A DNA stretch of 64,000 nt from Gammaproteobacteria bacterium (GTDB lineage: Bacteria > Pseudomonadota > Gammaproteobacteria > JACKNK01): positions 186,001 through 250,000 of the forward strand of contig JACKNK010000003.1 in NCBI GenBank assembly GCA_024234955.1. Reading direction: 5' to 3'. Below are positions 7,715 through 16,153 of the stretch, piece by piece (within the stretch, counting starts at the first letter, position 1; every line of letters starts with the position of its first letter). The position numbers and the translations under genes are program-made. The notes beneath the pieces are model-generated. The model did no database searches. It was not told the DNA's origin and saw nothing but the letters and a program-made list of their open reading frames with translations.

Positions 7715-8758
7715 TCAAGCCATCATCGCGCGCATCTTCTCGGTGGTCGGATTCAGGACCACGCCGCGCTCGGTGACGATGGCATCGACGAGTTCCGCCG
7801 GGGTCACGTCGAACACCGGATTCCAGGCCCCCGCGCCTTCTGCCGCAATCCGTCTGCCTCCGATATGCAAGACTTCATCGGCACTGCGGGTTTCAATGGG
7901 AATATCGGCGCCGGTGGCGGTCTTCATGTCCACCGTCGAACTGGGCGCGACCACCATGAACTTGACGCCGTGATAGCGCGCCGCGACCGCCGCATGATAC
8001 GTGCCGATCTTGTTGGCGACATCCCCGTTCGCGGCGATGCGATCGGAACCGACGATGACCCAGCTGATGCCCCCGTTCTTCATTCGCCAGGCGCCGGCAC
8101 CGTCAGCAAGCAGATCGACCGGGATACCGTCCTTGACCAGTTCCCACGCCGTCAAACGGGCACCTTGCAGCCAGGGGCGGGTTTCATCGGCGAACACCTT
8201 CTTGATCCGACCGGCCGCGTAAGCGCTGCGAATCACACCGAGCGCAGTGCCATATCCGCCCGTCGCCAGCGAACCGGTGTTGCAATGGGTGATCACGGCC
8301 TCGGACGGATCGATGAGCGCCGCGCCCAGTTCGCCCATGGTGCGATTGGCCGCGACGTCTTCCGCATGGATGGCCTGCGCCTCGGCCAACAGACGCGCTT
8401 CCGGGTTGCTCGCACCCAAATCGGTCATGACGCGGCGCATGCGTTCGATCGCCCAGAACAGGTTGACCGCTGTGGGTCGGGAACCGGCCAGGATTTGCAA
8501 ATCGGCTTCAATCGCCCGTTTCCAGTCCGCTCCTGCCTTGGCGAACGCCTCCCTCGCGGCGAGCACGATACCGAAGGCGGCGGTCACCCCGATGGCAGGT
8601 GCGCCGCGAACCACCATGTCGCGAATCGCGTCTGCGGTAACCCGCGCGTCGTTGAGTTCGATGAAGGTCTCGCTGACTGGAAGGATGCGTTGATCAAGCA
8701 GATACAAGCGATCGTTGCGCCATTCGATGGCGCGCACGGAGTCGAACTGGGCTGTCAT
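7715..8758 (-). CDS. mtnA: S-methyl-5-thioribose-1-phosphate isomerase
   Basis: The 347-residue protein is a clear MtnA of the eIF2B-like fold: RGAPAIGVTAAFG, the catalytic-cysteine motif THCNTGSLATGGYGTALG, the ADETRPWLQGARLTAWEL segment, GSDRIAANGDVANKIGTY with the catalytic Asp, and VVAPSSTVD. It turns methylthioribose 1-phosphate into methylthioribulose 1-phosphate in methionine salvage. It is divergent from the MTA deaminase gene, and the two enzymes fit one pathway (see findings). Confidence 0.95.
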   Translation of the reverse strand: MTAQFDSVRAIEWRNDRLYLLDQRILPVSETFIELNDARVTADAIRDMVVRGAPAIGVTAAFGIVLAAREAFAKAGADWKRAIEADLQILAGSRPTAVNLFWAIERMRRVMTDLGASNPEARLLAEAQAIHAEDVAANRTMGELGAALIDPSEAVITHCNTGSLATGGYGTALGVIRSAYAAGRIKKVFADETRPWLQGARLTAWELVKDGIPVDLLADGAGAWRMKNGGISWVIVGSDRIAANGDVANKIGTYHAAVAARYHGVKFMVVAPSSTVDMKTATGADIPIETRSADEVLHIGGRRIAAEGAGAWNPVFDVTPAELVDAIVTERGVVLNPTTEKMRAMMA

Positions 8759-8852
8759 TACAAAAACCTGAAAGCGATAGGAGGAAAAACAGGCGGAAAC
8801 CGGCCATGAGTATGCGGCCTAGTTTGGCATGTCGGCGTTACACTTCACGCCC

Positions 8853-10184
8853 ATGAACGCCATCGACACCCTGATTCATGCCGACTGGATCATTCCGGTC
8901 GAGCCCGATTGCCACATCCTCAACGGCCACAGCCTGGCCATCCAGGACGGCCGAATCCGCGCAATCGTGCCACGCGCCGAGGCCGAATCCCGCTTTCAGG
9001 CCAGGCAGACCGTCAAGCTCCCCGGCCACGCCCTGATCCCGGGCCTGATCAACGCCCACACCCATATTGCGATGACCTTGATGCGCGGCATCGCCGACGA
9101 TCTGCCGTTGATGACCTGGCTGACCGAACACATCTGGCCGGCGGAACAGGCGCATATGAACGAAGCCTTCGTGCGCGAAGGCACTCGTCTGGGCGTCGCT
9201 GAGATGTTGCGTTCCGGCACCACCTGCTTTAACGACATGTACTTCTTCCCCGACGTCGTCGCCCATGAAGCGGCAACCGCCGGAATCCGTGCCGTCGTCG
9301 GCCTGATCATGGTGGACTTCCCCACCCCCTGGGCGCAGGACCCGGCGGAATATCTGCGCAAGGGCGTCGCCCTGCACGACGACTATCGAGGCAATGCCCT
9401 GATCCGCACCGCGTTCGCCCCGCACGCGCCCTACACCGTCTCCGACGAGCCGTTACGCAAGGTGCTCACCTACGCCGCCGAGCTCGACATTCCGATTCAT
9501 ATCCACGTTCACGAGACCGCTGGCGAGATCCATCAGGCCGTGGAGTCCACCGGCCAGCGGCCACTCGCCCGCATGGATGATCTTGGCCTGCTTTCACCCT
9601 CGCTGATCGCGGTTCATATGACCCAGCTGCTCGACGAGGAAATCGAACGCTTCGCGGAAACCGGCGGTCACATCGTCCACTGTCCGCAATCGAACATGAA
9701 GCTGGCGAGCGGCACCTGCCCGGTCCAGAAACTGCTCGATCACGGCATCAACGTCGCCCTCGGCACCGACGGCGCGGCCAGCAACAACAACCTCAACATG
9801 TGGAGCGAGATGCGCGCCGCCGCCCTGCTCGGCAAACTCGCGGCCAACAGCGCCGCCGCCGTCAACGCCGCCTCGGTACTGACGATGGCGACCCTGAACG
9901 GCGCCAAGGCACTCGGCCTGGACGCGGAAACAGGATCGCTGACACCTGGAAAGGCGGCCGACATCGTCGCCGTCGATCTGACTGGCGTCGAAAACCAGCC
10001 GGTATACGATCCGCTTTCCACTCTGATCTATGCCGCCGGACGCGAAAACGTCCGCCAGGTCTGGATCAAAGGGCGGCAGGTGCTGCGCGATGGCGTCCTG
10101 ACCACGATCGACGCCGACGCCGCACTCCGACAAGCCCAGATCTGGCGAGACAAACTGTCCGCCAACGCGCACACCGATTCGTAA
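8853..10184 (+). CDS. mtaD: 5'-methylthioadenosine / S-adenosylhomocysteine deaminase
   Basis: This amidohydrolase of the TRZ/ATZ family has the metal motif NAHTHIAMTLMRG, the LIHADWIIPVEP start typical of MtaD, HIHVHET, HCPQSNMKLASG and GTDGAASNNNLNMW. The ATG at 8853 (MNAIDTLIHADW, 443 residues) is chosen instead of one 24 nt earlier because family members begin there; neither has a strong ribosome-binding site. Deamination of MTA gives methylthioinosine, an input to MtnA through methylthioinosine phosphorylase as in Pseudomonas aeruginosa. It is followed within 35 nt by ubiG. Confidence 0.9.
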   Translation: MNAIDTLIHADWIIPVEPDCHILNGHSLAIQDGRIRAIVPRAEAESRFQARQTVKLPGHALIPGLINAHTHIAMTLMRGIADDLPLMTWLTEHIWPAEQAHMNEAFVREGTRLGVAEMLRSGTTCFNDMYFFPDVVAHEAATAGIRAVVGLIMVDFPTPWAQDPAEYLRKGVALHDDYRGNALIRTAFAPHAPYTVSDEPLRKVLTYAAELDIPIHIHVHETAGEIHQAVESTGQRPLARMDDLGLLSPSLIAVHMTQLLDEEIERFAETGGHIVHCPQSNMKLASGTCPVQKLLDHGINVALGTDGAASNNNLNMWSEMRAAALLGKLAANSAAAVNAASVLTMATLNGAKALGLDAETGSLTPGKAADIVAVDLTGVENQPVYDPLSTLIYAAGRENVRQVWIKGRQVLRDGVLTTIDADAALRQAQIWRDKLSANAHTDS

Positions 10185-10216
10185 ACCGCTCCAACCCACC
10201 TTGCGGGACGAGAACC

Positions 10217-10942
10217 ATGAACAGCGCCACCCAATCCCCCAACGTCGATGACGCCGAAATCGCCAAGTTCGAGGCGCTGGCCTCACGCTGGTGGGATGCA
10301 AACAGCGAATTCAAGCCACTGCACGACATCAACCCGCTGCGGCTCGATTACATCGACCGCCTGAGTCGGGGCATCCAGGGCAGGCGCGTGATCGATGTCG
10401 GTTGCGGCGGCGGCATCCTCGCCGAATCGATGGCCGCCAAGGGCGCCACGGTAACCGGCATCGATATGGGTGCGGCACCGCTGCAGGTTGCCCGGCTGCA
10501 CTTGCTGGAATCCGGACTGGATGTCGATTACCAGCAAAGCACCGCCGAGGATTTCGCCGCTGAACACGCCGGGCAATTCGATGTGGTCACCTGCATGGAG
10601 ATGCTTGAGCACGTTCCCGACCCCGGCTCGGTGATCGCCGCCTGCCGACGCCTGGTCAAACCCGACGGGCACGTCTTTTTCTCGACCATCAACCGCAATC
10701 CCAAGTCCTATCTGTTTGCGATCGTCGGCGCGGAATATCTCCTCAAGTTGCTGCCCAAGGGCACCCACGACTTCCGCAAATTCATCCGCCCGTCCGAGCT
10801 GGCCGACTGGGCTCGCGCCGCCGGACTGGGATTCCGGGACGTGGTCGGCATGCAATACAACCCGCTCAGCAAGACCTATCGCCTGGCCAAGGACGATCTG
10901 GACGTCAATTACCTGGTTCATGCCACTCCGGACACCGATTGA
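10217..10942 (+). CDS. ubiG: Ubiquinone biosynthesis O-methyltransferase UbiG
   Basis: The 241-residue class I methyltransferase begins with the UbiG signature EIAKFEALASRWWDANSEFKPLHDINPLRLDYI. It has the SAM motif VIDVGCGGGILAESMA and CMEMLEHVPDP, and the FFSTINRNPKSYLFAIVGAEY segment that is typical of UbiG. It performs both O-methylations of ubiquinone synthesis, supplying the quinone used by SoeABC and the respiratory chain. Its stop is separated by one base from the next ATG. Confidence 0.95.
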   Translation: MNSATQSPNVDDAEIAKFEALASRWWDANSEFKPLHDINPLRLDYIDRLSRGIQGRRVIDVGCGGGILAESMAAKGATVTGIDMGAAPLQVARLHLLESGLDVDYQQSTAEDFAAEHAGQFDVVTCMEMLEHVPDPGSVIAACRRLVKPDGHVFFSTINRNPKSYLFAIVGAEYLLKLLPKGTHDFRKFIRPSELADWARAAGLGFRDVVGMQYNPLSKTYRLAKDDLDVNYLVHATPDTD

Positions 10943-10943
10943 G

Positions 10944-11624
10944 ATGCGATTTCGCGGCATCCTGTTCGACCTTGACGGCACCCTGCTCGACACCGCCGCA
11001 GATCTGGCCCCGGCGCTCAATACCGTGTTGATGGAACAAGGGCGGGAGCCGCTTTCACTGGCACACATCCGTCCGTGCGTCTCCCACGGCGCACAGGCCC
11101 TAATCGAACTCGGGTTCAGCGAACTCGGACAGGATGAACGCGAACCCTTGCGTCAGCGCCTGCTCGAAACCTATCTGGCCAACATCAGCACCCACACCCG
11201 TCCCTTTCCGGGCGTCGATGCACTGATCGACCTGCTCGATGCACGCCGGATTCCGTGGGGCATCGTCACCAACAAGCCCGCCCGGTTCACCGACCCGTTA
11301 CTCAACGACCTTGGCCTCAATCGGCGCGCTCGCTGCGCCATCAGCGGCGACTCCACAGCACAGGCCAAACCGCATCCGTTACCCATGTTGACGGCGGCCA
11401 GCCGACTCGGGGTGGCACCGCAGGACTGCCTTTACATCGGCGATGCCGAACGTGACGTGCAGGCCGCACGCAACGCCGGCATGGCCTGCGTGGTCGCCGG
11501 GTTCGGCTACCTGGGCGACAACGACGACCCGAAAACCTGGGCGGCGGACGCCGTCCTTGAAACGCCACAGGCGCTGTTGGATTGGGTACGCGCCCGCCTC
11601 ATCGAGGACACCTTATGCGCCTGA
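10944..11624 (+). CDS. HAD-family phosphatase (MupP or phosphoglycolate phosphatase)
   Basis: The 226-residue HAD-IA phosphatase has motif I FDLDGTLLDTAADL, motif II IVTNKP, a lysine in AKPHPLPML and motif III YIGDAERDVQAARNAGM. These do not separate Gph from the N-acetylmuramic acid 6-phosphate phosphatase MupP. In Pseudomonas the gene directly after ubiG is mupP, so the position favours MupP (peptidoglycan recycling). A phosphoglycolate phosphatase would also make sense if the cell fixes CO2. The start one base after ubiG gives translational coupling; the end overlaps the next gene by 10 nt. Confidence 0.85.
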   Translation: MRFRGILFDLDGTLLDTAADLAPALNTVLMEQGREPLSLAHIRPCVSHGAQALIELGFSELGQDEREPLRQRLLETYLANISTHTRPFPGVDALIDLLDARRIPWGIVTNKPARFTDPLLNDLGLNRRARCAISGDSTAQAKPHPLPMLTAASRLGVAPQDCLYIGDAERDVQAARNAGMACVVAGFGYLGDNDDPKTWAADAVLETPQALLDWVRARLIEDTLCA

Positions 11625-11986
11625 ATCTCGACACGCCCGGCGGCGGCAATCGCATCACCGCTTATGAATCCGGATCGATCACCATCAATGGCCGCCCGGT
11701 CCGTCGCCATGTCATCGTTTCACCGTCACGCCTGGAAGCCTGGGAAATCTCCGGGGTGGACGAATTGACGCTGGAACATCTCGAAGCCGCATTCGAGGAC
11801 GGCGTGGAAGTGGTGCTGCTGGGTACCGGAAACCGGCAGCGCTTTCCGGATACCGCCTTGATGATCGCGGCAATCCGTCGCGGCATCGGTCTTGAAATCA
11901 TGGATACCCCCGCTGCCTGTCGGACCTATAACGTGCTCTCCGGCGAAGGCCGGCGCGTGGTCGCGGCGCTGATCGTCGATCCATGA
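11615..11986 (+). CDS. Mth938-like (DUF498) domain protein
   Basis: The 123-residue protein has the DUF498 / Mth938-domain pattern: a Gly-rich N-terminus with AYESGSITINGRPVRRHVIVSP, the DELTLEHLEAAFEDGVEVVLLGTGNRQRFPD core, and IGLEIMDTPAACRTYNVLSGEGRRVVAALI at the end. Bacterial members are mostly uncharacterised; mitochondrial relatives (NDUFAF3) help complex I assembly. Start at ATG 11615, overlapping the phosphatase gene by 10 nt, so it is the last gene of the mtaD-ubiG run. Confidence 0.85.
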   Translation: MRLNLDTPGGGNRITAYESGSITINGRPVRRHVIVSPSRLEAWEISGVDELTLEHLEAAFEDGVEVVLLGTGNRQRFPDTALMIAAIRRGIGLEIMDTPAACRTYNVLSGEGRRVVAALIVDP

Positions 11987-12130
11987 CCATTGAGGTATCG
12001 GTCGCTTTTCGTTGCGCTGAATCAACGCCATCCCCTCCTGTCGGTTCTATCTTGGTGACAGATACTCGCTAACATCCGTTCATCGATGAACCATCACAAT
12101 ATAAGAGAAGGCCACCGGGAGGCTGCCACC

Positions 12131-12577
12131 ATGACCACGATTGACGATCTTCACAGCCAGAACCACGAAATTCTGGAACTGTCCCGGGTACTCAATTACC
12201 TGATCTCCGACCGTCTGATCTGCGACACCTGCACCGCGAAAGACGTCTTCTTCGCCTACATGGACAGCGCACGCAAACATCTGGAGCAGGAAGATCGGGA
12301 GATTTACGCCCCACTGCTGACCAAGGGCGACAAGAACTGCCGTCAGGTCGCGGATCGTTTCATGTCCGGCTCACGCGAAATCAAACGCATGATCGACCAC
12401 CACATGAAACGCTGGACCCGTCCAGGCCGTCAGGAACTGCGCATTGCCGATCACGACGGTTTCATCAGCGAAACCCAGGAGCTGACCCGACTGATGGAAG
12501 ACCGGATTGTCGATGAGGCGGAAAAGCTCTACCCGATGATCCGCAAACTCACCGGCAACGAGATTCGGGCGCACTGA
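12131..12577 (+). CDS. Hemerythrin-like (HHE cation-binding) protein
   Basis: 148 residues with an all-helical HHE pattern: DLHSQNHEILELSRVLNYL, ARKHLEQEDREIYAPLL, IKRMIDHHMKRW and DEAEKLYPMI, which place His and Glu residues on four helices as in non-haem di-iron hemerythrins. The ATG at 12131 is preceded by GGGAGG at a good distance, so it is preferred to an in-frame ATG 45 nt upstream. Possible roles are oxygen, nitric oxide or iron sensing or storage; the sequence does not decide. It is monocistronic, ended by a bidirectional terminator shared with ccoI. Confidence 0.8.
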   Translation: MTTIDDLHSQNHEILELSRVLNYLISDRLICDTCTAKDVFFAYMDSARKHLEQEDREIYAPLLTKGDKNCRQVADRFMSGSREIKRMIDHHMKRWTRPGRQELRIADHDGFISETQELTRLMEDRIVDEAEKLYPMIRKLTGNEIRAH

Positions 12578-12598
12578 GCCCACATCAGTCCGATATGC

Positions 12599-12630
12599 AA
12601 AACGCCCCGACCATCGGGGCGTTTTCATTT
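12599..12630. terminator. Bidirectional Rho-independent terminator
   Basis: AAAACGCCCCGA and TCGGGGCGTTTT form a 12-bp stem with a 3-nt loop. It has T-runs on both strands and stands between the convergent hemerythrin-like gene and ccoI. Confidence 0.9.
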
Positions 12631-12643
12631 ACCGGGACAACGG

Positions 12644-15115
12644 CTACTTCCTGAGCCGCAAGGCGTTCGCGACCACAATCAGCGAACTCAGCGACATCCC
12701 GATGGCCGCGAGCCACGGCGGCACATAACCCATCGCCGCCGCAGGAATCGCGAGCAGGTTGTAACCCAAGGCCCAGCTCAGGTTCTGTGTGATCACGGCA
12801 AGCATGCGCCGCGACACATCCATCCCCTCGCGGAGCACGGACAGCCGCTCGGTCATCAACAACAGATCGGCGCTGGCCGCCGCCACGGAAGCCCCGGACC
12901 CCATCGCCACCGAGGTTTGCGCACCCGCCAGCACCGGAGCGTCATTGACGCCATCGCCGACCATGACCACCACCGCGCCTTCCGACTGCAAGGCCCGCAC
13001 CCGGTCCAGTTTGTCTTCCGGTCTGAGGTCCGCGAACCAAGATTCGATTCCCAACTCAGCGGCCAATGGACCGACCGCGCCCGCACGATCTCCAGACAAC
13101 AGCAGCACCGTCAGACCCACACTGCGCAAATCATCAATGAGGGCGCGTGCACCGTCACGGATCTGATCGACCAGCTGAAAAACCGCCTTGGGAACACCAT
13201 CGACGGCCAGCACAACCAGGGTGCCGACCCGATCTGCCAGTCTCGGATCCACCGATAGGTCCTGACCGGTTTCCGCGCGCACCAGTTCCGCTGTCCCCAG
13301 GACCAATGCGGCGCCTCCCTGCATCGCACGCAAACCCCGGCCCGGCTGATTGTCCACGTCATGGACCCGCAGTGGCGACACCTTCCGACGCCCAGATTCG
13401 GCACGGATTGCCTGGGCGATTGGGTGTTCCGAATACATCTCCATCCCCGCCGCCAGGGCGAGCGCTCGGTCTGCATCCAGATCGTCGAGCACGACGATTT
13501 CGGCGACGCTCAGTCGGCCTTCGGTCAAGGTGCCCGTCTTGTCGAATACCACATGAGTCGCCCGCGCCAGGGTTTCCAGCGCATGGCCGCGTGTCGCCAA
13601 CAAACCGGCGCGCATCAAGCGACCGCTCGCGGCGGTGATCGCGGTGGGTGTAGCCAGGGACAGGGCACAGGGACAGGAAACCACCAGCACGGCAACCGTG
13701 ATCGGCAACCAATGCGTCGGGTCTGCGTGCCACCAAAAGAGCCCCGTCAGCGCCGCCAGACTGAGCACGCCAAGTACGAACCAGGCGGAAATCCGGTCCG
13801 CTATCTGCGCCACGAGTGGCTTTTCGCTCTGCGCCCGTTCCAGCAGACGCAGAATCTCGGACACGGTGGTATCGGCACCGGTACGTTCGATCTGCAGCGT
13901 CAACGGGCTTTCCACATTGATGCTGCCACCCACCAGCGCATCACCGACACGCTTGCTGACTGGCATGCTCTCACCGGTCAACAAAGCTTCGTTGACACTG
14001 GAGTGGCCATCGACGACCCGCCCGTCCGCCGGCACGGTCTCACCGGGTCGAACCAATACCCGATCGCCGACGCACAATTCAGCCACGGGCACGACCTCGT
14101 TTGCACCCAACTCATCAAGCCGCGTCGCCATTGCCGGCAAGAGATGAATCAGCCGCTCGGACGATTCTGCCGCCTTCTGCCGCCCCACCAGCTCCAGATA
14201 GCGTGCGGACAACAGAAACAACACGAACATCACGGCGGAGTCGTAATACACATGACCCTTGCCGGTCACGGTCGCCCAGATGCTCGCGGCAAACGCAATG
14301 CTTATGCCCAGCGATACCGGCACATCCATGCCCGCCCGACCCCGGCGAAGGTCATTCCAGGCATTTCGGTAAAAGGACGATCCGGCATAGAACACAACCG
14401 GTGCCGTCAACAGCATGCCCAACCAGTTGAAGAAGCCACGAAACTCCGGCTCCATGCCCCACCAGTCACCGGTATACAGAGCCACAGCGAGAATCATCAC
14501 CTGCATCGCCAGGACTGCTGCAATGCCGATGCGCCGCAACTGGCTACGTCGCTCGCGCTCCAGGATTTCCTGCTGGCGGCTCGGGTCGTAAGGATGCGCG
14601 ATGTAGCCGATCGCCGTGATTGCGGCGAGGATGTCGCTCAACTTGATGTACTGCTCGTTCCAGCGTACCCGCGCGCGCTGCGTCGCGTAGTTCACATCGA
14701 CCGCCAATACCCCCGGCAGGCTCGCCAGATGGCGCTCGTTAAGCCATACGCACGCCGCACAAGTGATGCCTTCGAGGATCAGTGACGCCTCGCGGACATG
14801 TTCCCCGTCGCTGCGGACAAAACTGCGCTGCACATCCGGATGGTCGTAAATCTGCGCCTGACGCAACGCTTCCGGCACCAGTTCCCTGGCGGTTGGCGCC
14901 GCCTCCGTGCGGTACTTGTAAAAATCGGTCAGGCCGCCATCGACGATCGCCTGCGCGACCGCCTCGCAGCCCCGACAGCACATGGCCCGGTCCTGACCAT
15001 CGATCAGCACATGAAAATGGGTCCCGACCGGTACCGGCAGCCCGCAGTGATAACACGGTACCGCTGAGTTCATGGTCTTCGTGGCTTCGGGATCAGGTTG
15101 CTCGGACGTCATCAT
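12644..15115 (-). CDS. ccoI: Copper-transporting P1B-type ATPase, CcoI/FixI type
   Basis: The 823-residue protein has the long CcoI-type N-terminus: a CYHCGLPVP zinc-ribbon-like site, CCRGCEAVAQAI, then a heavy-metal domain with GITCAACVWLNE. Transmembrane helices with the CPC ion site (SCPCALSLATPTA), the phosphorylation site DKTGTLTEG, the EHPIAQAI motif and GDGVNDAPVL follow. This subgroup exports copper(I) for assembly of the CuB centre of cbb3 oxidase. It is divergent from the Yip1-ccoNOQP genes, which fits that role. The start offers two consecutive Met codons; the first is used. Confidence 0.93.
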   Translation of the reverse strand: MMTSEQPDPEATKTMNSAVPCYHCGLPVPVGTHFHVLIDGQDRAMCCRGCEAVAQAIVDGGLTDFYKYRTEAAPTARELVPEALRQAQIYDHPDVQRSFVRSDGEHVREASLILEGITCAACVWLNERHLASLPGVLAVDVNYATQRARVRWNEQYIKLSDILAAITAIGYIAHPYDPSRQQEILERERRSQLRRIGIAAVLAMQVMILAVALYTGDWWGMEPEFRGFFNWLGMLLTAPVVFYAGSSFYRNAWNDLRRGRAGMDVPVSLGISIAFAASIWATVTGKGHVYYDSAVMFVLFLLSARYLELVGRQKAAESSERLIHLLPAMATRLDELGANEVVPVAELCVGDRVLVRPGETVPADGRVVDGHSSVNEALLTGESMPVSKRVGDALVGGSINVESPLTLQIERTGADTTVSEILRLLERAQSEKPLVAQIADRISAWFVLGVLSLAALTGLFWWHADPTHWLPITVAVLVVSCPCALSLATPTAITAASGRLMRAGLLATRGHALETLARATHVVFDKTGTLTEGRLSVAEIVVLDDLDADRALALAAGMEMYSEHPIAQAIRAESGRRKVSPLRVHDVDNQPGRGLRAMQGGAALVLGTAELVRAETGQDLSVDPRLADRVGTLVVLAVDGVPKAVFQLVDQIRDGARALIDDLRSVGLTVLLLSGDRAGAVGPLAAELGIESWFADLRPEDKLDRVRALQSEGAVVVMVGDGVNDAPVLAGAQTSVAMGSGASVAAASADLLLMTERLSVLREGMDVSRRMLAVITQNLSWALGYNLLAIPAAAMGYVPPWLAAIGMSLSSLIVVANALRLRK

Positions 15116-15475
15116 TCAATCGTGCCTATTGAGGCTGGCATTATGCGAGGTCAAAGCCAGAAACCCGACCCCATGACCATGCCCCATTTAGGGGGTACGA
15201 CACGGTACGCGCTCCCCCGAAAAAGTTCCCGTTATCGGCATGCAACAATGGTCTACATTGACCGAGGTCAAAACCATGACGATCTCGCTCGACCAATATT
15301 GGCGCCCACTAATAAATGCATCGAGGCAAAAGATGTAAATCAGCACTTAACCGAATACTGATTTGCCAATACAATCCGCGCCCTTCGAGGAAACCGGGGC
15401 ATTTACCGCACCGGATGACTCATCTGCCTCGCTCCGACACCTGTTCATAATCACCACAATCAGAGGAATCAGGAG
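15116..15475 (+). other. Intergenic region between ccoI and the cbb3 locus
   Basis: This 360-nt gap holds no coding sequence I can support. It separates two divergent units and contains an FNR-like palindrome at 15258-15271. A Shine-Dalgarno sequence (AGAGG) at its right end serves the Yip1-like gene. The base composition is lower in GC than the flanking genes. Confidence 0.7.
15258..15271 (+). promoter_or_regulatory. FNR/FixK-like binding site upstream of the cbb3 locus
   Basis: TTGACCGAGGTCAA is a perfect inverted repeat of the TTGAC-N4-GTCAA type, one base per half-site away from the FNR consensus TTGAT-N4-ATCAA and within the range of FixK and ANR sites. A -10-like CAATAT lies about 30 nt further on, placing the palindrome near -41 of a possible start around 15306. 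cbb3 genes are commonly activated this way. Confidence 0.55.
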
Positions 15476-16075
15476 ATGGTTTTTCAGCACGTCTGGGGAC
15501 TTCTGTCTCAACCCGCCGCCGAGTGGGCCAAGATTCGTGACCGCCGCTGCTCAATCAGCGGTTGTTTCTCCACCCACATATCGATCCTTGCGCTGATCCC
15601 GGCCCTGGCCGGTTATATCGGCATTACCCAGGTCGGTTGGCAGTTCGGCAGTCAGACCGTCAAGCTCGACCCGGACAATGCGATAACCGTCACCATCGTC
15701 TTCTATCTCGCCATGCTGTTTGCGGTGCTCGTGGTCGGCAAGATGATCGACTGGATGAGTCAGACTTATGACGTCCGTCAGCCGCTGTCGCAGTCGATCG
15801 CGCTTTCCGCTTACACCGCCACTCCGCTATTCCTGGCCGGCGTGTTCCAGCTCAACCCCATCGTCTGGCTGAACTTCCTGATCGGCCTGCCGGTGATCGG
15901 TTACACCGTATATCTGCTTTATACGGGCCTGCCGATCATGATGGAGATTCCTGAAGAAAAAGGCTTCGTGTTCTCCAGTGCTGTGCTGGGCGCGGGCCTG
16001 GTCATCTTCGTCGGCCTCCTGGCGGCGTTGGTGTTCCTCTGGATCGGCGTCATCAACCCGACCTTCAGTGGTTGA
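15476..16075 (+). CDS. Yip1-family membrane protein
   Basis: The 199-residue protein begins VFQHVWGLLSQPAAEWAKIR, a Yip1-type start with an amphipathic N-terminal helix. Five hydrophobic segments follow (about 33-50, 68-88, 105-122, 125-150 and 160-193). Yip1-like proteins are integral inner-membrane proteins of unknown function, often encoded just upstream of cbb3 genes in sulfur oxidisers. It is 78 nt before ccoN and is probably the first gene of that transcript. A role in oxidase assembly would be an inference from position. Confidence 0.75.
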   Translation: MVFQHVWGLLSQPAAEWAKIRDRRCSISGCFSTHISILALIPALAGYIGITQVGWQFGSQTVKLDPDNAITVTIVFYLAMLFAVLVVGKMIDWMSQTYDVRQPLSQSIALSAYTATPLFLAGVFQLNPIVWLNFLIGLPVIGYTVYLLYTGLPIMMEIPEEKGFVFSSAVLGAGLVIFVGLLAALVFLWIGVINPTFSG

Positions 16076-16153
16076 ACCTGCATCATTCCGTCACCCGGCA
16101 TTTGGCGCCGGGTGGCAGCGTTTTTTCATCCAATAACTACCTGGTAGAGACTC

